Source of the DNA: Chamaelirium japonicum
Lineage: Eukaryota > Streptophyta > Magnoliopsida > Liliales > Melanthiaceae
Direction: 5' to 3'
Assembly (NCBI GenBank): GCA_947650365.1
Contig: OX393554.1
Location: forward strand, 39,405,200-39,469,199
Length of the DNA: 64,000 nt
The notes beneath the pieces were generated by a model. It was not told the DNA's origin, ran no database searches, and was given only the letters and a program-made list of their open reading frames with translations. Positions 26,821 through 39,873 of the stretch are shown piece by piece. Numbering within the stretch: the stretch's first letter is position 1; each line of letters starts with the position of its first letter. The position numbers and the translations under genes are program-made.

Positions 26821-27143
26821 CTCACGGTACGACTGGTGCTCCAATTGGATGTGAAGAGCAGTAAGAAAAGCCTGATAAGACGGAGAGTATGAGGCTATAA
26901 CAGAGTAGCCACAAGAGTCAGAAGAGTCATAGGTAAAGGCAAAGTAGTCAAACCTGTTAAGAGAGTAGGCATATTTGTCAGGAGGGTGATGTTCGTGCGC
27001 ATGGTAGTGTCGAATAGGATCCGCGACCAGAGAGGAGGGAGCAGCAACATCAGGCGAGGGAGTACCAGTATGAATCGACTCGGGGGAAGGAATTGTAGAG
27101 TGACGAACGTAGACACGCGTGACAGGTGGTGGTAGTGGAGGTG

Positions 27144-28347
27144 TGATGCAGACGAGCCACTACGTGCAGTTTTTCTACAGCTGATGGCGTATTTTCATCC
27201 GCGCCGGAGATCCAGGAACCCGATCGTCGATCCGTCTGCATCAGTGGAAAGATCAATTGAAGATCTACAGTTTTGGTTTTTACTTTATTTCGATCCGACC
27301 AACGGATCGTTAGATATTTCTGTTTTTATTTCTGGTTTGGGTAGGTGCGAGCCATGTTCGCATCCGGTTCGAGCCACAGATGCCGAACTGACTCATTTCT
27401 GTGTTAGGTTTTAGGCCGTAGGATCTTAAGTTAGGATAGATCTCAATGGATGAGATTCGATGGAAATCAAAAACCCAAAACCCTAACCCAAATTCCCAAC
27501 CGGCCGGCCCCTCTCTCTCTCTCTCCCGCGGACACCCCCGACTCCCCCTTCTCACCCGCGCGTCCCTCTCTCTCTCTCTACCCGACCGGCCTCTCTCTCT
27601 CTTCTTTCCTTTTTTGTTTTCTTTAGTTGCTTCCCTATAAAGCCTAAAACCCTAATCGCACAAAGGAGATGAAAATTGAAATTGAAACCCTAGATTGAAG
27701 AAGCGTGTGCGCTTGTTCGGTTATCCCTTCCGAAGAAATCCTCTCGGCTTCTTGTCTACTTCTTCCTTCCGCACGCTTCTACCCCGTCGCTCCACTACTC
27801 GTCTTCGGCTTCACGGAAGATCGACGTGAAGTTCTTCATCTTCAAGATCCCTCGTCTCGGCTTCTTCACCCCGTCTTCTGAGCCACGCCTCCCCTTCCGC
27901 GCCTTTCATCTGCAACAACGGAGTACCGGAAAGCTGCCGGCATTGGCCAAAGCACGGTGAGATCGATCCTCGGTAATTTCCATGTGATAACCTCCTTTTC
28001 CCAACCGGCCTTATTGCTGATTTCATCATAGGATCCTTAAAATTCTGTTTTCCCGAGAGTCTCATCCATTAGGGTTTATTCGATTAGATCTTTGCATGTT
28101 CTTGAGACATTGGATTATTAATTTGAAAGTGTTCTTGTTCTTATTGCTGGAATTCAGTATTATAATCTGAAATTACTGTTCATCTTGTCCCTTTTTATTG
28201 TCTCGTTGCATTAAATCTGATTGGTAGTGAATGAATGGTGAATTATGATCATAGGTCTTTTGCTGAAATTTATTTATACATGCTGAAATCTGAATTTAGT
28301 TGTTAAATTCTGCACTTGGATTAATTTAAGCATTCCGCATCGCATCA
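27144..28347. mobile_element. Solo Gypsy LTR nested in Copia copy 4
   Basis: 1,204 bp, TGATGCAGACGAG...CGCATCGCATCA, with an exact 5-bp duplication AGGTG (27139-27143 and 28348-28352). The ends TGATGCAG/GCATCA and internal features (CCCGCGGACACCC, CT-rich tract, AAACCCTA) match the LTRs of the complete Gypsy at 45022-52959, so it is a diverged member of that superfamily, probably also in + orientation. No PBS or internal sequence follows, so it is a solo LTR. Confidence 0.9.
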
Positions 28348-29198
28348 AGGTGGCGGGAGAGACGGAGGAGATGGCGGGAGAGACGGAGGAGATGGCGGGA
28401 GGGGAAGATGGAGGTGGTGAGAGTGGTGGAGGCTCAACCGGGGAAGGCACATCTAATGGTGTGAGAGTAGGATACGGAGGTACAAAGGGGATGGTGAGAG
28501 GTAGTGGAGGTGTTGAGGGTGACGTATGTGATGAAGAAAGATCCTGGAACTCGGTGGAAAAGTACGGGACATCCTCGACAAAGGAGATGTAACGAGAGAC
28601 ACAGATCCGGCGAGCCAAGGAATCATATCACCGATAGCCCTTGTGCTCCCGACTGAGTCTCAAGTGAACACACCTAACCGATCAAGCAAAGAGTTTGGTA
28701 CGCTCATGTGGAGGAAGGAGGACAAAACACGTACACCCAAAGATGCAAGGACGGGAGTAGTCGGGAGATGTGGAGTAAAGTCATTCGTACGGTAACCGCA
28801 AAGAAGGTGGAGGACAGAGTGATGTTGATTAGGTGAACGGCGGTCAGAACAGCCTCGGCCCAGTAGGAATATGGAACAGAAGCAGACAGAAGTAGAGTGT
28901 GCGCTGTCTCAAAGACATGGCGATGCTTGCGCTCGGCTACGTCGTTTTGTTCATGGGTATGGGGGCATGACTACTGGTGAATAGTACCGTGAGTCTGAAG
29001 GATCTCACGTATTTCAGAGGAGAGGTACTCTTGGGCACAGTTAGACCTAAAGGTCTTGATATGTCGACCAAACTGGGTTTGGATCATGGCGGTGAATGTC
29101 TGGTAGATATGGGAAATCTCAGAGCGACAGCGCATGAGATAGATCCAGGTGCATCTGGAGTAGTCGTCGATAAAACTCATATAATATAAAAAACCATG

Positions 29199-29250
29199 TT
29201 AGATACCCTCACACCCCAAAACCCGGGTTTTGGGGCGTGAGGGTATCTAA
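29199..29250. repeat. 52-bp palindrome at the TRIM-B LTR terminus
   Basis: TTAGATACCCTCACACC then CCAAAACCCGGGTTTTGG and the complement back to TATCTAA. A sister palindrome lies at 29769-29820. Both sit directly beside a primer binding site, so they are LTR ends fused in inverted orientation. Confidence 0.9.
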
Positions 29251-29385
29251 TATGGTATCGAGGCTGGCCCGTCTCCTGCTCCTGCTTCCGCTCCTAGTGC
29301 TCCCCACCGATTGTGCCTTGCCATGCGTGCTCCGCGTGGAGGATCCTTGTCATTTGTGCTCCGCGTGAGCGGGAGTGTTAACTAA

Positions 29386-29428
29386 GTCCCACATCAGTGA
29401 TGGAGGCACCCATCACCCGCTTAATATA
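29386..29428 (+). promoter_or_regulatory. USE-like + TATA, TRIM-B LTR
   Basis: GTCCCACATCA at 29386-29396 (last base differs from RTCCCACATCG), 24 nt, then TTAATATA at 29421. Confidence 0.55.
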
Positions 29429-29492
29429 CTCCCTGTGGACCTCCCCTTACAACCCGGGTTTTGGGGCATGAGGATATCTAACACTTGACGAA

Positions 29493-29634
29493 TAGTCCCA
29501 CATCAGTGAGGGAGGCACCCATCACCCGCTTAATATACCCCCTGTGGACCTCCCCTTACAACCCGGGTTTTGGGGAGGTCCACATAGGGTATATAAAGCG
29601 GGTGATGGGTGCCTCCCTCACCGATGTCGGACTA
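29493..29634. repeat. 63-bp inverted repeat made of two facing TRIM LTRs
   Basis: Arms 29493-29555 and 29572-29634 pair with only a few mismatches around a 16-nt loop that itself contains CCCGGG. Each arm carries the USE-like motif and TATA (GTCCCACATCA 29495-29505 with TTAATATA at 29530; on the minus strand GTCCGACATCG 29622-29632 with TTTATATA at 29590-29597), both with a 24-nt gap. Such an arrangement would give convergent promoters and a hairpin RNA. Confidence 0.85.
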
Positions 29635-29823
29635 TCCGTTAATACTCCCCTCAAGAGGAGCATATGCGGCAAGGATCATCCCACGCGAAGCATGCGTGGC
29701 AAGGCACAATCGGTGGGGAGCACCCGGAGCAAAAGCAGAGCAGGAGACGGGCTAGCTCTGATACCATGTTAGATACCCTCATACCCCAAAACCTGGTTTT
29801 TGGGGCGTGAGGGTATCTAACAA

Positions 29824-30427
29824 ACCAGAAGCAAAGAGCAGGAGAGGGAGCACGAACATGATTTGATGGAGGGTTGATAAATTTTCTTTTTCACTGATCC
29901 AATTGCACAAAGAATGGGAAAGAGAAACCAAACTCCTGCGAGCACCGTGACCTCTTAGAAGCTAGGTGCAGGTGAGGGAGCAAGAACATGAATTGATGGA
30001 CGGTTGATAAATTTTCTTTTTTCATAGATCAAATTGCACAAAGAACGGGAAAGAGAAACCGATTACAAACAAAGAATGTTAGTTTCTATGAATGCATGCT
30101 TGGACTTTAATGTATCCACAACATTGATGTAGGCATGGGAGAACCTAACACTAAGTTTGGGGAAAATCTGGAATAAGGACAACCAATGGTATTTGTCTTT
30201 ATAGTTTGTCTTTCCAGTGTGTGCTAATTTCCCGATCTTGACGAAAATTGGCGGTGTGTGTATCGATGTTAGGAAGGACTAGTTCGAATTTGAGGTCGAC
30301 CCGGTCACTTGGTCTAAAGTTACGATTCGATATGCGTGCAGAATTTATAAAAAACAGCAATCAGATTTAATAAAATAAATCTTATTGCAATATATATTGC
30401 ACGTCTCTTCTATCCTATTGCACTATG
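29824..30427 (+). other. BSK intron with a local tandem duplication
   Basis: A unit of about 100 bp (GAACATGATTTGATGGAGGG...GGGAAAGAGAAACC) at about 29857-29958 recurs at about 29984-30060 with small differences. No gene seen. Confidence 0.6.
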
Positions 30428-30432
30428 CATTT

Positions 30433-30636
30433 TGATAAGTAATCATCTCACCCAAAAGCATAAGCTGGTAGGGAATGGACATACGATGTATATCAAGCTA
30501 ACACCTACCCTCACGCGCGGCCCTCTTAAGCTCAGGAACTCTCAGAAACTGGAGTTCTGATACCATGATAAGTAATCATCTCACCCAAAAGCTTAAGCAG
30601 GTAGGGAATAAACCTACAATATATACCAAGCTAACA
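30433..30636 (-). mobile_element. TRIM-D, complete 204-bp miniature LTR retrotransposon
   Basis: Two 71-bp LTRs (30433-30503 and 30566-30636; TGATAAGTAATC...AAGCTAACA) flank only 62 bp. GTTCTGATACCA beside the right LTR is the complement of a tRNA-Met PBS (TGGTATCAGAAC), so the element is on the minus strand. The complement of the polypurine tract (CCTACCCTC) lies beside the left LTR. A perfect duplication CATTT flanks it (30428-30432 and 30637-30641). The LTRs differ at about eight positions. Its LTR motif (TTTTGGGTGAGATGATTACTT on the minus strand) is different from TRIM-A/B/C and lacks the USE-like element. It lies 190 bp before a BSK exon. Confidence 0.95.
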
Positions 30637-30806
30637 CATTTTTATTGGATTTATTTATAGAAGCACTGAAGCAGATATAGGATCTCACCATAATATTCTT
30701 TGAAATTTCATTTCTTGGCTATGGTTTTACCTATACTTGAGTTCTGGTGCATGTTATGTACATTTTTTTGTTGAAAATATATTTTTTAAACTTCAATTCA
30801 CTTTAG

Positions 30807-32849
<2,043 letters not shown>

Positions 32850-33190
32850 GGGGCGAGGCCGATGCTATACCTACATCTTAGGTAGGATCTTGATTTTTTA
32901 CCAACGAGTCGAGGTTGACTTAGTACCTACAACTTGGGTAGGGCCTTGATTTTTAACCGACAAACCAAGGTCGACGCCGTACCTATAATTTGGGTAGGAT
33001 CTTGGATTTTGATCGATGGGCCAAGGCCGACACTGTACCTACAACTTGGATAGGATCTTGATTTTTGACGGACGGGTCGAGGCCGACGTTGTACCTACAA
33101 CTTGGGTTGATTTTTGACTGACGGGCCATGGTTGATGTCGTACCTACAAGGCTACAACTTGGGTAGGATCTTTAATTTTCAAGAGTTTGA
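32850..33190. repeat. Diverged minisatellite, unit about 60-65 bp
   Basis: Five or six units around GTACCTACAACTTGGGTAGG, then ATCTTGATTTTT and ACGGGCCGAGGCCGA-like sequence. It lies at the 3' side of the minus-strand Tat-like Gypsy remnant, where Tat elements often carry such arrays (family knowledge). Confidence 0.8.
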
Positions 33191-33229
33191 GCTTTTAAGA
33201 TACTGGGGCTTTTATTGATATTACTTTTT

Positions 33230-34790
33230 CAGATAACAAGCCTTGAGGGGGAAAAGAACATTGCCGTTAGGGTGCCTTAACTCGTAAATCGCATTGGGCC
33301 CCACTTTGGGGATGATGAATGGTCCTTCCCAAGTGTGGGACTAGCTTGCGCCTTGCCGCATCTCGTGAGTTGGGAAAGATCTGCTTGAGGACCAAGTCAA
33401 TTTCTTGGAATTCTCGGTGCTGAACTCATCGATTGTAGTAAAACGCGATCCTTTGTTGATAGACTTGTATTTTGAGTCTAGCCTGCTCAGGTTTCTCCTC
33501 CAACAAGTTCTTTTCCACGGTTAGGAGCTCGTTGTTAACCCCAGAGTCGACTACGGTGGTGCGTGAGGTTGGTAGGGAGGACGACTTTGGTCCCGAATGC
33601 TAAGACGACTCTCCAGTGGGTTGCCGACACGAGGTTCGATAGGCCCAAAGTACTCTATGTAGTTCTTCCGCCCATACGCCTCGCAGCCCGTTCGCTTTCT
33701 TCTTTAGCATGCTGAGCAAGGTCATGTTGGTCCTCTCGGCATGTCTGTTCCCCTGCGAGTAATACGGTGTAGAGAACAGGTGGTAGATGTGATGTTCTCC
33801 ACAGAAGAGCTTGACCCTTTTCCCTAGGAACCGAGGGCCATTATCGGTGATAATTGTGTGGGGAATGTCGAATCAACATAGTATGTTTTGCCATCAAAAG
33901 CATTTTACTTCTTCTTGGATACTAGCGTAGGTTTCCGATTCAGCCCACTTGGTGAAGTAGTCGGTTGCGACGAGTATGAACTTCTTCTGTGTAGGAGTGG
34001 CGGGAAATAGTCCGACTATGTCTAGTCCCCATTGCGAAGTGCCAAAGGCTTGCCGAGAGATGGAGTAGATCAGGTGGCTGTAGGATCTTTGGTCCGTAGT
34101 GTTGGCCTTCTTTGCAGCGGCGCATGTGTTCTTCAGCTTCTTCTTTCATATGCGGCCAATAGTTGTAGCATTGGAGCATTAACTGGTATGTCCCCCAATA
34201 TGTTCCTCGCGTGAGCGACCAGGGACCTCTGCTAGGACGACATTGGCTTCCTCGGGTCCGAGGCATCTGAGGAGCGATCTGAGGTGCGATTTCCTGTACA
34301 CGATATCCAATATAAGTTCATGCTTGTCTGCTTAGAGGTGGACTCTTCTCTCTTCGCCAGCGCCTTGGGGGAGCGATTCGTCTTTTAAGTAGGAAACGGT
34401 GCTCGTCATCTAGGTTGGGTCCCTAGCTCAACCGACTGAAAGGACGCCTTCGGGTGGGAAACGTCTTGGTATCACTATCTTCAGCACAATTAGGATACAA
34501 ATAGGTAGTAGCTTACTGAGCTCGCCTTCGGTTGTCGATGCCAGCCGAGCAGCTCGAGCTAGGATATTTGCTCTTTCATTCTCCTCCCAACGGACAAATT
34601 GAAGGGTTACGCAATCAAACTTTACAATCGATATCTGGACCAGCTCCTGGTAGGCCTTCATCTGCAATCCTTGGCCTCATTCTCGCCGAGTGTTTGCACC
34701 ACTATGAGTTGTGAGTCGCTGTAAACTTCCAGTTCTCTAATGAGGAATATTTGGGCCATCTCCAGCCCCACCAAATGGTATGATTATTAG
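33230..34790 (-). pseudogene. Tat-like Gypsy remnant: RNase H and integrase
   Basis: Read on the minus strand. RNase H end (LQFVRWEENERANILARAA at about 34590-34540); integrase zinc-binding region (YNYWPHMKEEAEEHMRRC near 34160); integrase core with LVATDYF (near 33960), IITDNGPRFLGKRVKLFCGE (near 33850-33790) and the Tat-type C-terminal part down to 33240. Many stops and frameshifts. No LTRs identified. Copia copy 2 abuts its right end. Confidence 0.8.
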
Positions 34791-34931
34791 TGTTAGGAGA
34801 TGACGGCTAGGGTTTGGAGAGGAATAGAATGCATTCCATTGCGGGACTCAAGCCCAATATATGTACATGTATATCTATACAATCCGACCCGACTGTACAG
34901 TAAACCCGACCCATCTATATATACATTAACA
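34791..34931 (-). repeat. 3' LTR of Copia copy 2
   Basis: 141 bp, TGTTAGGAGATG...ACATTAACA. One difference from the other LTR (CCATTGCGGG versus CCATTGAGGG). The minus strand carries the telo-box-like AAACCCTAGCC. Confidence 0.97.
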
Positions 34932-34944
34932 CTCCCCCTCAAAC

Positions 34945-37900
34945 TCACGGTGGATCATGAACCGAGAGTTTGCCTAGAAAATGCCGGAAGCGAGCAATCG
35001 TCAGGGGCTTCGTCAGAAAATCAGCAGTCTGCTCCGATGAGGAAATGAAAGGCAGGGAGATGGTGTGGTCGAGAAACGCCTGGCGAACATAATGACAATA
35101 AACTTCAATATGTTTTGTTCGCTCATGGAAGACCGGGTTGCTTGCAATCTGAATAGCACTCCGGTTGTCACAGAAGAGGGGTGGGCCCGGATATCACCAC
35201 TCCCAAGTCGAACAGAAGGCGGCGAAACCAGACAATCTCGGCGGTGGTGGAAGCCATAGCCCTGTATTCGGCTTCGGTGCTGGAGTGAGCAACAGACTCC
35301 TGCTTCTTGCTGCGCCACGAAATCAGTGAATCACCCAGAAACCCACAGTATCCTGTAGTAGATCGACGAGTGGCTGCATCTCCTGCCTAATCTGCATCGG
35401 AGTAGGCACGCAGCACCAACGGAGAGGTGGAGGGAAACAGTAGTGAACGGGTGATGGTGCCCCGGAGGTAGCGAATAATCCAAAGAACAGCTGCATAGTG
35501 TACTGACCGTGGAGCCTGAACAAACTGACTGACAATGCCAACAGCATGGGCAATGTCTGGCCGGGTCATGGTGAGATAGACGAGCATCCCAACCAGCCTC
35601 TGGTAGCGGGAGACATCCTGGAGCGGCTCACCATCTGTAGCGAGAAGCTTCAAATTGAGCTCCATGGGTGTATCAGCAGTGCGTGTGTCAGTAAGAGCAA
35701 CATCAGCAAGGATGTCGGAGATGTACTTTTGCTGGGAGACCAACAGACCACGAGCTGACCGGGCAATCTCAAGGCCCAAAAAGTAGCGAAGAGAGCCCAG
35801 ATCTTTCATCTCAAACTGACTCTGGAGGTGCCGCTGGAGAGAGGCGATGGTGGCACTGTTATCCCCAGTGATGATCATATCATCCACATAGAGGAGAAGA
35901 ACTGCAATGCCCTGACTGGAGGAGCGAGTGAATAAGGCATAGTCGGAGTGACGCTCAACAAACCCGGCCGCCAGAACTGCACTGCGAAATCGCTCAAATC
36001 AGGCACGAGGGGCCTGCTTGAGCCCATAGATGGCTCGGCGCAACCGACACACGTGCCCTGGAGGAACTGAAATGCCCGGAGGAGGAGCCATGTAGACTTC
36101 CTCGGAGAGATCACCGTGGAGAAACGAATTGGTGACATCCATCTGATGGAGAGGCCACCCTCGAGCAGCTGCCACAGCTAAGAGGGTGCGCACAGTAGTC
36201 ATCCGAGCAACTGGAGCAAACGTCTCCTCGTAGTCAATCCCATACTCCTGGGAGAAGCCACGAGCAACGAGGCGAGCCTTGTGCCGCTCAATGGATCCGT
36301 CAGGTCGAGTCTTGACCTTGAATATCCACTTGCAGCTAACAGGCACCACCCTGGAGGGACAAGGCACCAACTCCCATGTCTGGGTCCGCTGAAAAGCCTC
36401 AAGCTCAACTGACATGGCCTGCCGCCACTCTGGATGTAACGCTACCTCACGGTACGATTGGGGCTCCCGATGGGTGTGTATAGCAGTAAGAAAAGCCTGA
36501 AATGATGGTGAATAGGAGACACTGACAGAGTAGCCAGAAGAGTCAGGAGAGTCAGAGGGAAAAGCAGAGTAGCCAAACCTGTCAGGAGAGTAGTCATATC
36601 TGTCAGGAGGGTGATGTTCGCGCGCTGGGTAGCGCCGAACAGGAGCAGGATCCACGACCGGGAAGGAGGGGGCAGCAGCATCAGGCGAGGGAGTACCAGT
36701 GTGAACCGACTCTGGAGGATGAGCTGCAGACCGACGAACATAGACACGAGTAACAGGTGGTGGTGGAGGTGGCGAGGGAGACGGAGGAGGTGGTGGTGAT
36801 GGTGGTGGTGGTGGTGGTGGAGGTGGCGGGGAAGATGGAGGTGGAGTAGGCGTGGATGGGGCAACAGAAACCGGGGGTAAAACAGGGATGTGGAGATGTG
36901 AGGAAGGTGAGGAGGATGACGCAGGAGGCAAGGAAAGATCCCGAGACTCAGGTGAAAAGTACGGGACATCCTCAACAAAGGAGGCGTGACGGGAGACACG
37001 GATCCGACGAGCCAAGGGATCGTAGCAGCGATACCCCTTGTGCTCCCGACTGAGCCCCAAGTGAACACACCTAACAGACCTCGCAGAGAGTTTGGTGCGC
37101 TCATGGGGAGGAAGAAGAACGAAACACGTGCAGCCAAACGTGCGAAGAAGAGAGTAGTCAGGTGGGCTGGAGTGAAGGCGCTCGTATGGGGTGGCACCGG
37201 ACAGAGCAGACGACTGAGTGATATTGATGAGGTGGACAGCCGTCATGACAGCTTCAGCTCAGTAGGAGTGAGGAACAGACGCAGAGAGAAGCAAGGTTCG
37301 TGCAGTCTCAAGGACATGACGATGCTTGCGTTCGGCAACGCCGTTCTGCTCATGGGTGTGAGGACATGACTGCTGGTGAAGAGTGCCGTGAGACTGAAGA
37401 ATCTCACGCATCTCAGAGGAGAGATACTCCTTGGCACAATCAGACCGAAAGGTCTTGATGCGCCGACCAAACTGAGTGTGTATCATAGTGGTGAATATCC
37501 TAAAGATGTGAGGTACTTCAGATCGATGACGCATAAGATAAACCCAGGTGCACCTAGAATAGTCATCGATAAAGCACACATAATATAGGTAACCCGATAG
37601 AGATGCAACAGGAGCAGGACCCCAAATGTCCGAATGGACTAAATCAAATAAAGCATCAGACTGGGAAGCACTAGCAGAAAATGGAAGAGCTAGATGCTTT
37701 GCCAGTCTACAACCCGTACAAACAGAGAGGGGGGAGAAAGACGCTCGACCCAAAGCTCCCGAACGGAATACGCTTTTGAGTCGATCACTCGATATATGAC
37801 CTAACCTTCTGTGCCACAGGTCAGCATCAGAGGTGACAGACATGACAGATGCAACGGAAGACACATGTAGATGGTCCAACTGGTAAAGTCCTCCTGCCCT

Positions 37901-39353
37901 ACGGCCCAGCCCAATCCTCTGACCCGTCCGCGAATCCTGCACAACACAAACAGAAGGGGTGAAGGTGACAGTCAGGCCAGAGTCGCAAAGAGAACTGATA
38001 GATATCAGATTAATATTAAGACGGGGGGCATGATGGACATGGGGTAGGGTCAGGCGACCAGAAGGGTCAGAGGTGGTAGTGATGGAGCCACATTGCGGAA
38101 TAGGGATGAGAGTCCCATCCGCAGTGCGAACCTCCTGGTGGGTGGTAGTGGGAGAACAGTCCGTGAGGACAGTAGAGTCAAAGGTAAGGTGACAGGAGGC
38201 ACCCGAATCGAAGATCCATGGAGCAGTAGGTACCAGAGGTGGCAGACGAGCCGTGCGCAGTCGTGGAGCAGGTGGAGGCTAGGTGGCGAAGAAGGAGCTC
38301 CTCGAGGCACTGAAGACGGTCCGGCTCAGGCTGAGAAGGTGCTGTAGTAGCAGTGGGGAGCGTCGAGGCCTCTACAGTAGCCGCTGTACCACCAAAGTGG
38401 CGGAAAGAAGACGAACCACGTCCACGGCTCCATCCACCTCGACCGCCGCGTCGATCGTCGCGGGAAGTCGAAGCCCAGCGTGGGGCTCTCTCATCCGGAC
38501 CCCAGCGGGGGTTGCGTGGAGGACGTGTAGGGCATTCGCGCTTCATGTGGCCGGGCTCCTTGCAGTAGTGACAGAAGACAGCCTCATCGGAGAACCCGGC
38601 TGCCAGGATAGTGTCGGAGCTAGGAGCAAGTGGAGGAGGACGGGCGCCCTGAGTCTGAAGGCGGGTCTCCTCGTCGACCAAGGCGAGTAGAGCATCCTCT
38701 AGCCGAGGGAGTGGCTCACGGTGCAGGAGCTGGGCAGCTATGAGAGCAAAGTCCGGCCGAAGCGCTGCCAGGAACTGGTGCAGGTGGCCCTCATCGAGGT
38801 AGCGCTGGAAATCCCGGGAGCGGGGGCAGGCACACCGCCCCGGGATCAGTGAGTCCAGCTCATGCCAGTAGGCACTCATCTGACTGAAGAAATCCTGAAT
38901 AGTGCGCTCCTCCTGACGGGCAGACTGCGAGTCACAGATGAGCTGATGCCGGCGTGCACCTCCGCGCGGGAGAAAACGGTCCCGGAGATACTCCCACATC
39001 GCGCGCGCTGTCGGAAGGCGGCCGATGGGAGCAAGGAGCGGACGAGCAACAGAGTCCAGAAGGTACTCTCGGATGGCCTGATCGTGGCGACGCCACGTAA
39101 GAGCAGCAACGGTGGTGGCCGTGGTAGCAGTCGCAGCAGAAGACGCTGCACTGCTGGTGACAGAGGAGGAACCGGAGTAGTCAGTGGGAGGAGGATCCTC
39201 GCCGGTGATGTGACCCCACAGATCACGACTGGAGAGCGCGACCTCGACGGTGAGGGACCAATCAGGCCAGTCGCTGGCCGATGACAACTGAAAGGCGACC
39301 GCCTTTAGCGGTGGAGAGATCGCAACGACGGACGGTACGGCAGGAGAAGCCAT
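34945..39353 (-). pseudogene. Copia copy 2 gag-pol, five disabling changes
   Basis: Same polyprotein as copy 1, with start ATG at 39353. Gag with CHYCKEPGHMKREC and integrase, RT and RNase H motifs are recognisable. Breaks seen by comparison with copy 1: one inserted base near 38230, just before the protease DSGA; Trp to TGA at 37259-37261 in integrase; Trp to TGA at 35999-36001 in RT; Trp to TAG at 35387-35389 in RNase H (DADW); and a 2-bp deletion near 35175. All three nonsense changes are G-to-A in TGG codons. At the position of the copy 1 frameshift this copy has five Cs and is in frame. Confidence 0.93.
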
Positions 39354-39356
39354 GGA

Positions 39357-39873
39357 GAAGGCTCAACAGAGGGTCGTGGGTGCTGAGGGAAGGGGTGAGA
39401 GGGTCGGGTGGGGTGTCGGGGCAGCGGAAGGGGGGGCGGGAGGGGCTGGGAGGTGTCGGGTGGGGTGCCGGAGCAGAGGGAGAGGCCGGAGGGGGGGCGG
39501 AGGGGGCTGTCGGGACAGAGGAAGGGGGCGGGGTGTGCTGGAGAGGGTGCGGCTGGGCTGTCGGGGCAGAGGGGGCTGCCGGGTGGTGCGGAGGGGGCGG
39601 AGGAGGCTGCGGGTGGTGTCGGGTGGTGCGGAGGGGGCTGCCGGTTGGTGCGGAGGGGGCTGTCGGGTGGTGCGGAGGGGGCTACGGGTGGTGCCGGGTG
39701 GGCAGTCGGGGCAGAGGAAAGGGGGCGGGGGGGGGGGGGGGGGGGGCTGGGAGGTGTCGGGTGGGGTGCCGGAGCAGAGGAAGAGGTCGGAGGGGGGGCG
39801 GAGGGGGCTGCCGGGGTGGAGGAGAGGCCGGAGGTGCTTCCGTCGTGCGAGAAACCCTAGAGCTCTGATACCA
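39357..39873 (-). repeat. Leader of Copia copy 2, G-rich on the + strand
   Basis: Untranslated leader between gag start and 5' LTR, with GGTGGTGCGGAGGGGGCTG-type tandem repeats and a G18 run near 39727-39746. Long open frames on the + strand here are compositional artefacts. Confidence 0.85.

Larger units (their letters stand above)
24653..29192 (-). mobile_element. Copia copy 4, truncated, with two nested insertions
   Basis: Minus-strand copy of the same Copia family as copies 1-3. 3' LTR 24653-24790 (138 bp), polypurine complement CTCCCCCTCAAACTCAC, broken RNase H and RT (24791-26307 and 26829-27138), proline-rich linker and integrase core (28353-29192). It is split by a hAT MITE (26316-26820) and a solo Gypsy LTR (27144-28347), each with exact duplications. 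The 5' part (integrase zinc region, protease, gag, leader, 5' LTR) is gone; homology stops where the TRIM cluster starts. Many frameshifts; inactive. Confidence 0.9.
29194..29823. mobile_element. TRIM-B cluster, rearranged miniature LTR elements
   Basis: At least two copies of one TRIM family in opposite orientation. Plus copy: LTR end within the palindrome 29199-29250, PBS TGGTATCGAGGCTGG (29253), a short internal part (GATTGTGCCTTGCC), PPT GCGGGAG, and LTR 29376-29483 (TGTTAACTAAG...CTAACA). A second LTR-like copy follows (29484-29571) and meets an inverted LTR (29572-29645). The minus copy has its internal part at 29646-29754, PBS complement GCTCTGATACCA (29755-29766) and the end palindrome 29769-29820. 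Three LTR copies carry the USE-like/TATA pair. No simple target duplication is readable. Confidence 0.78.
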
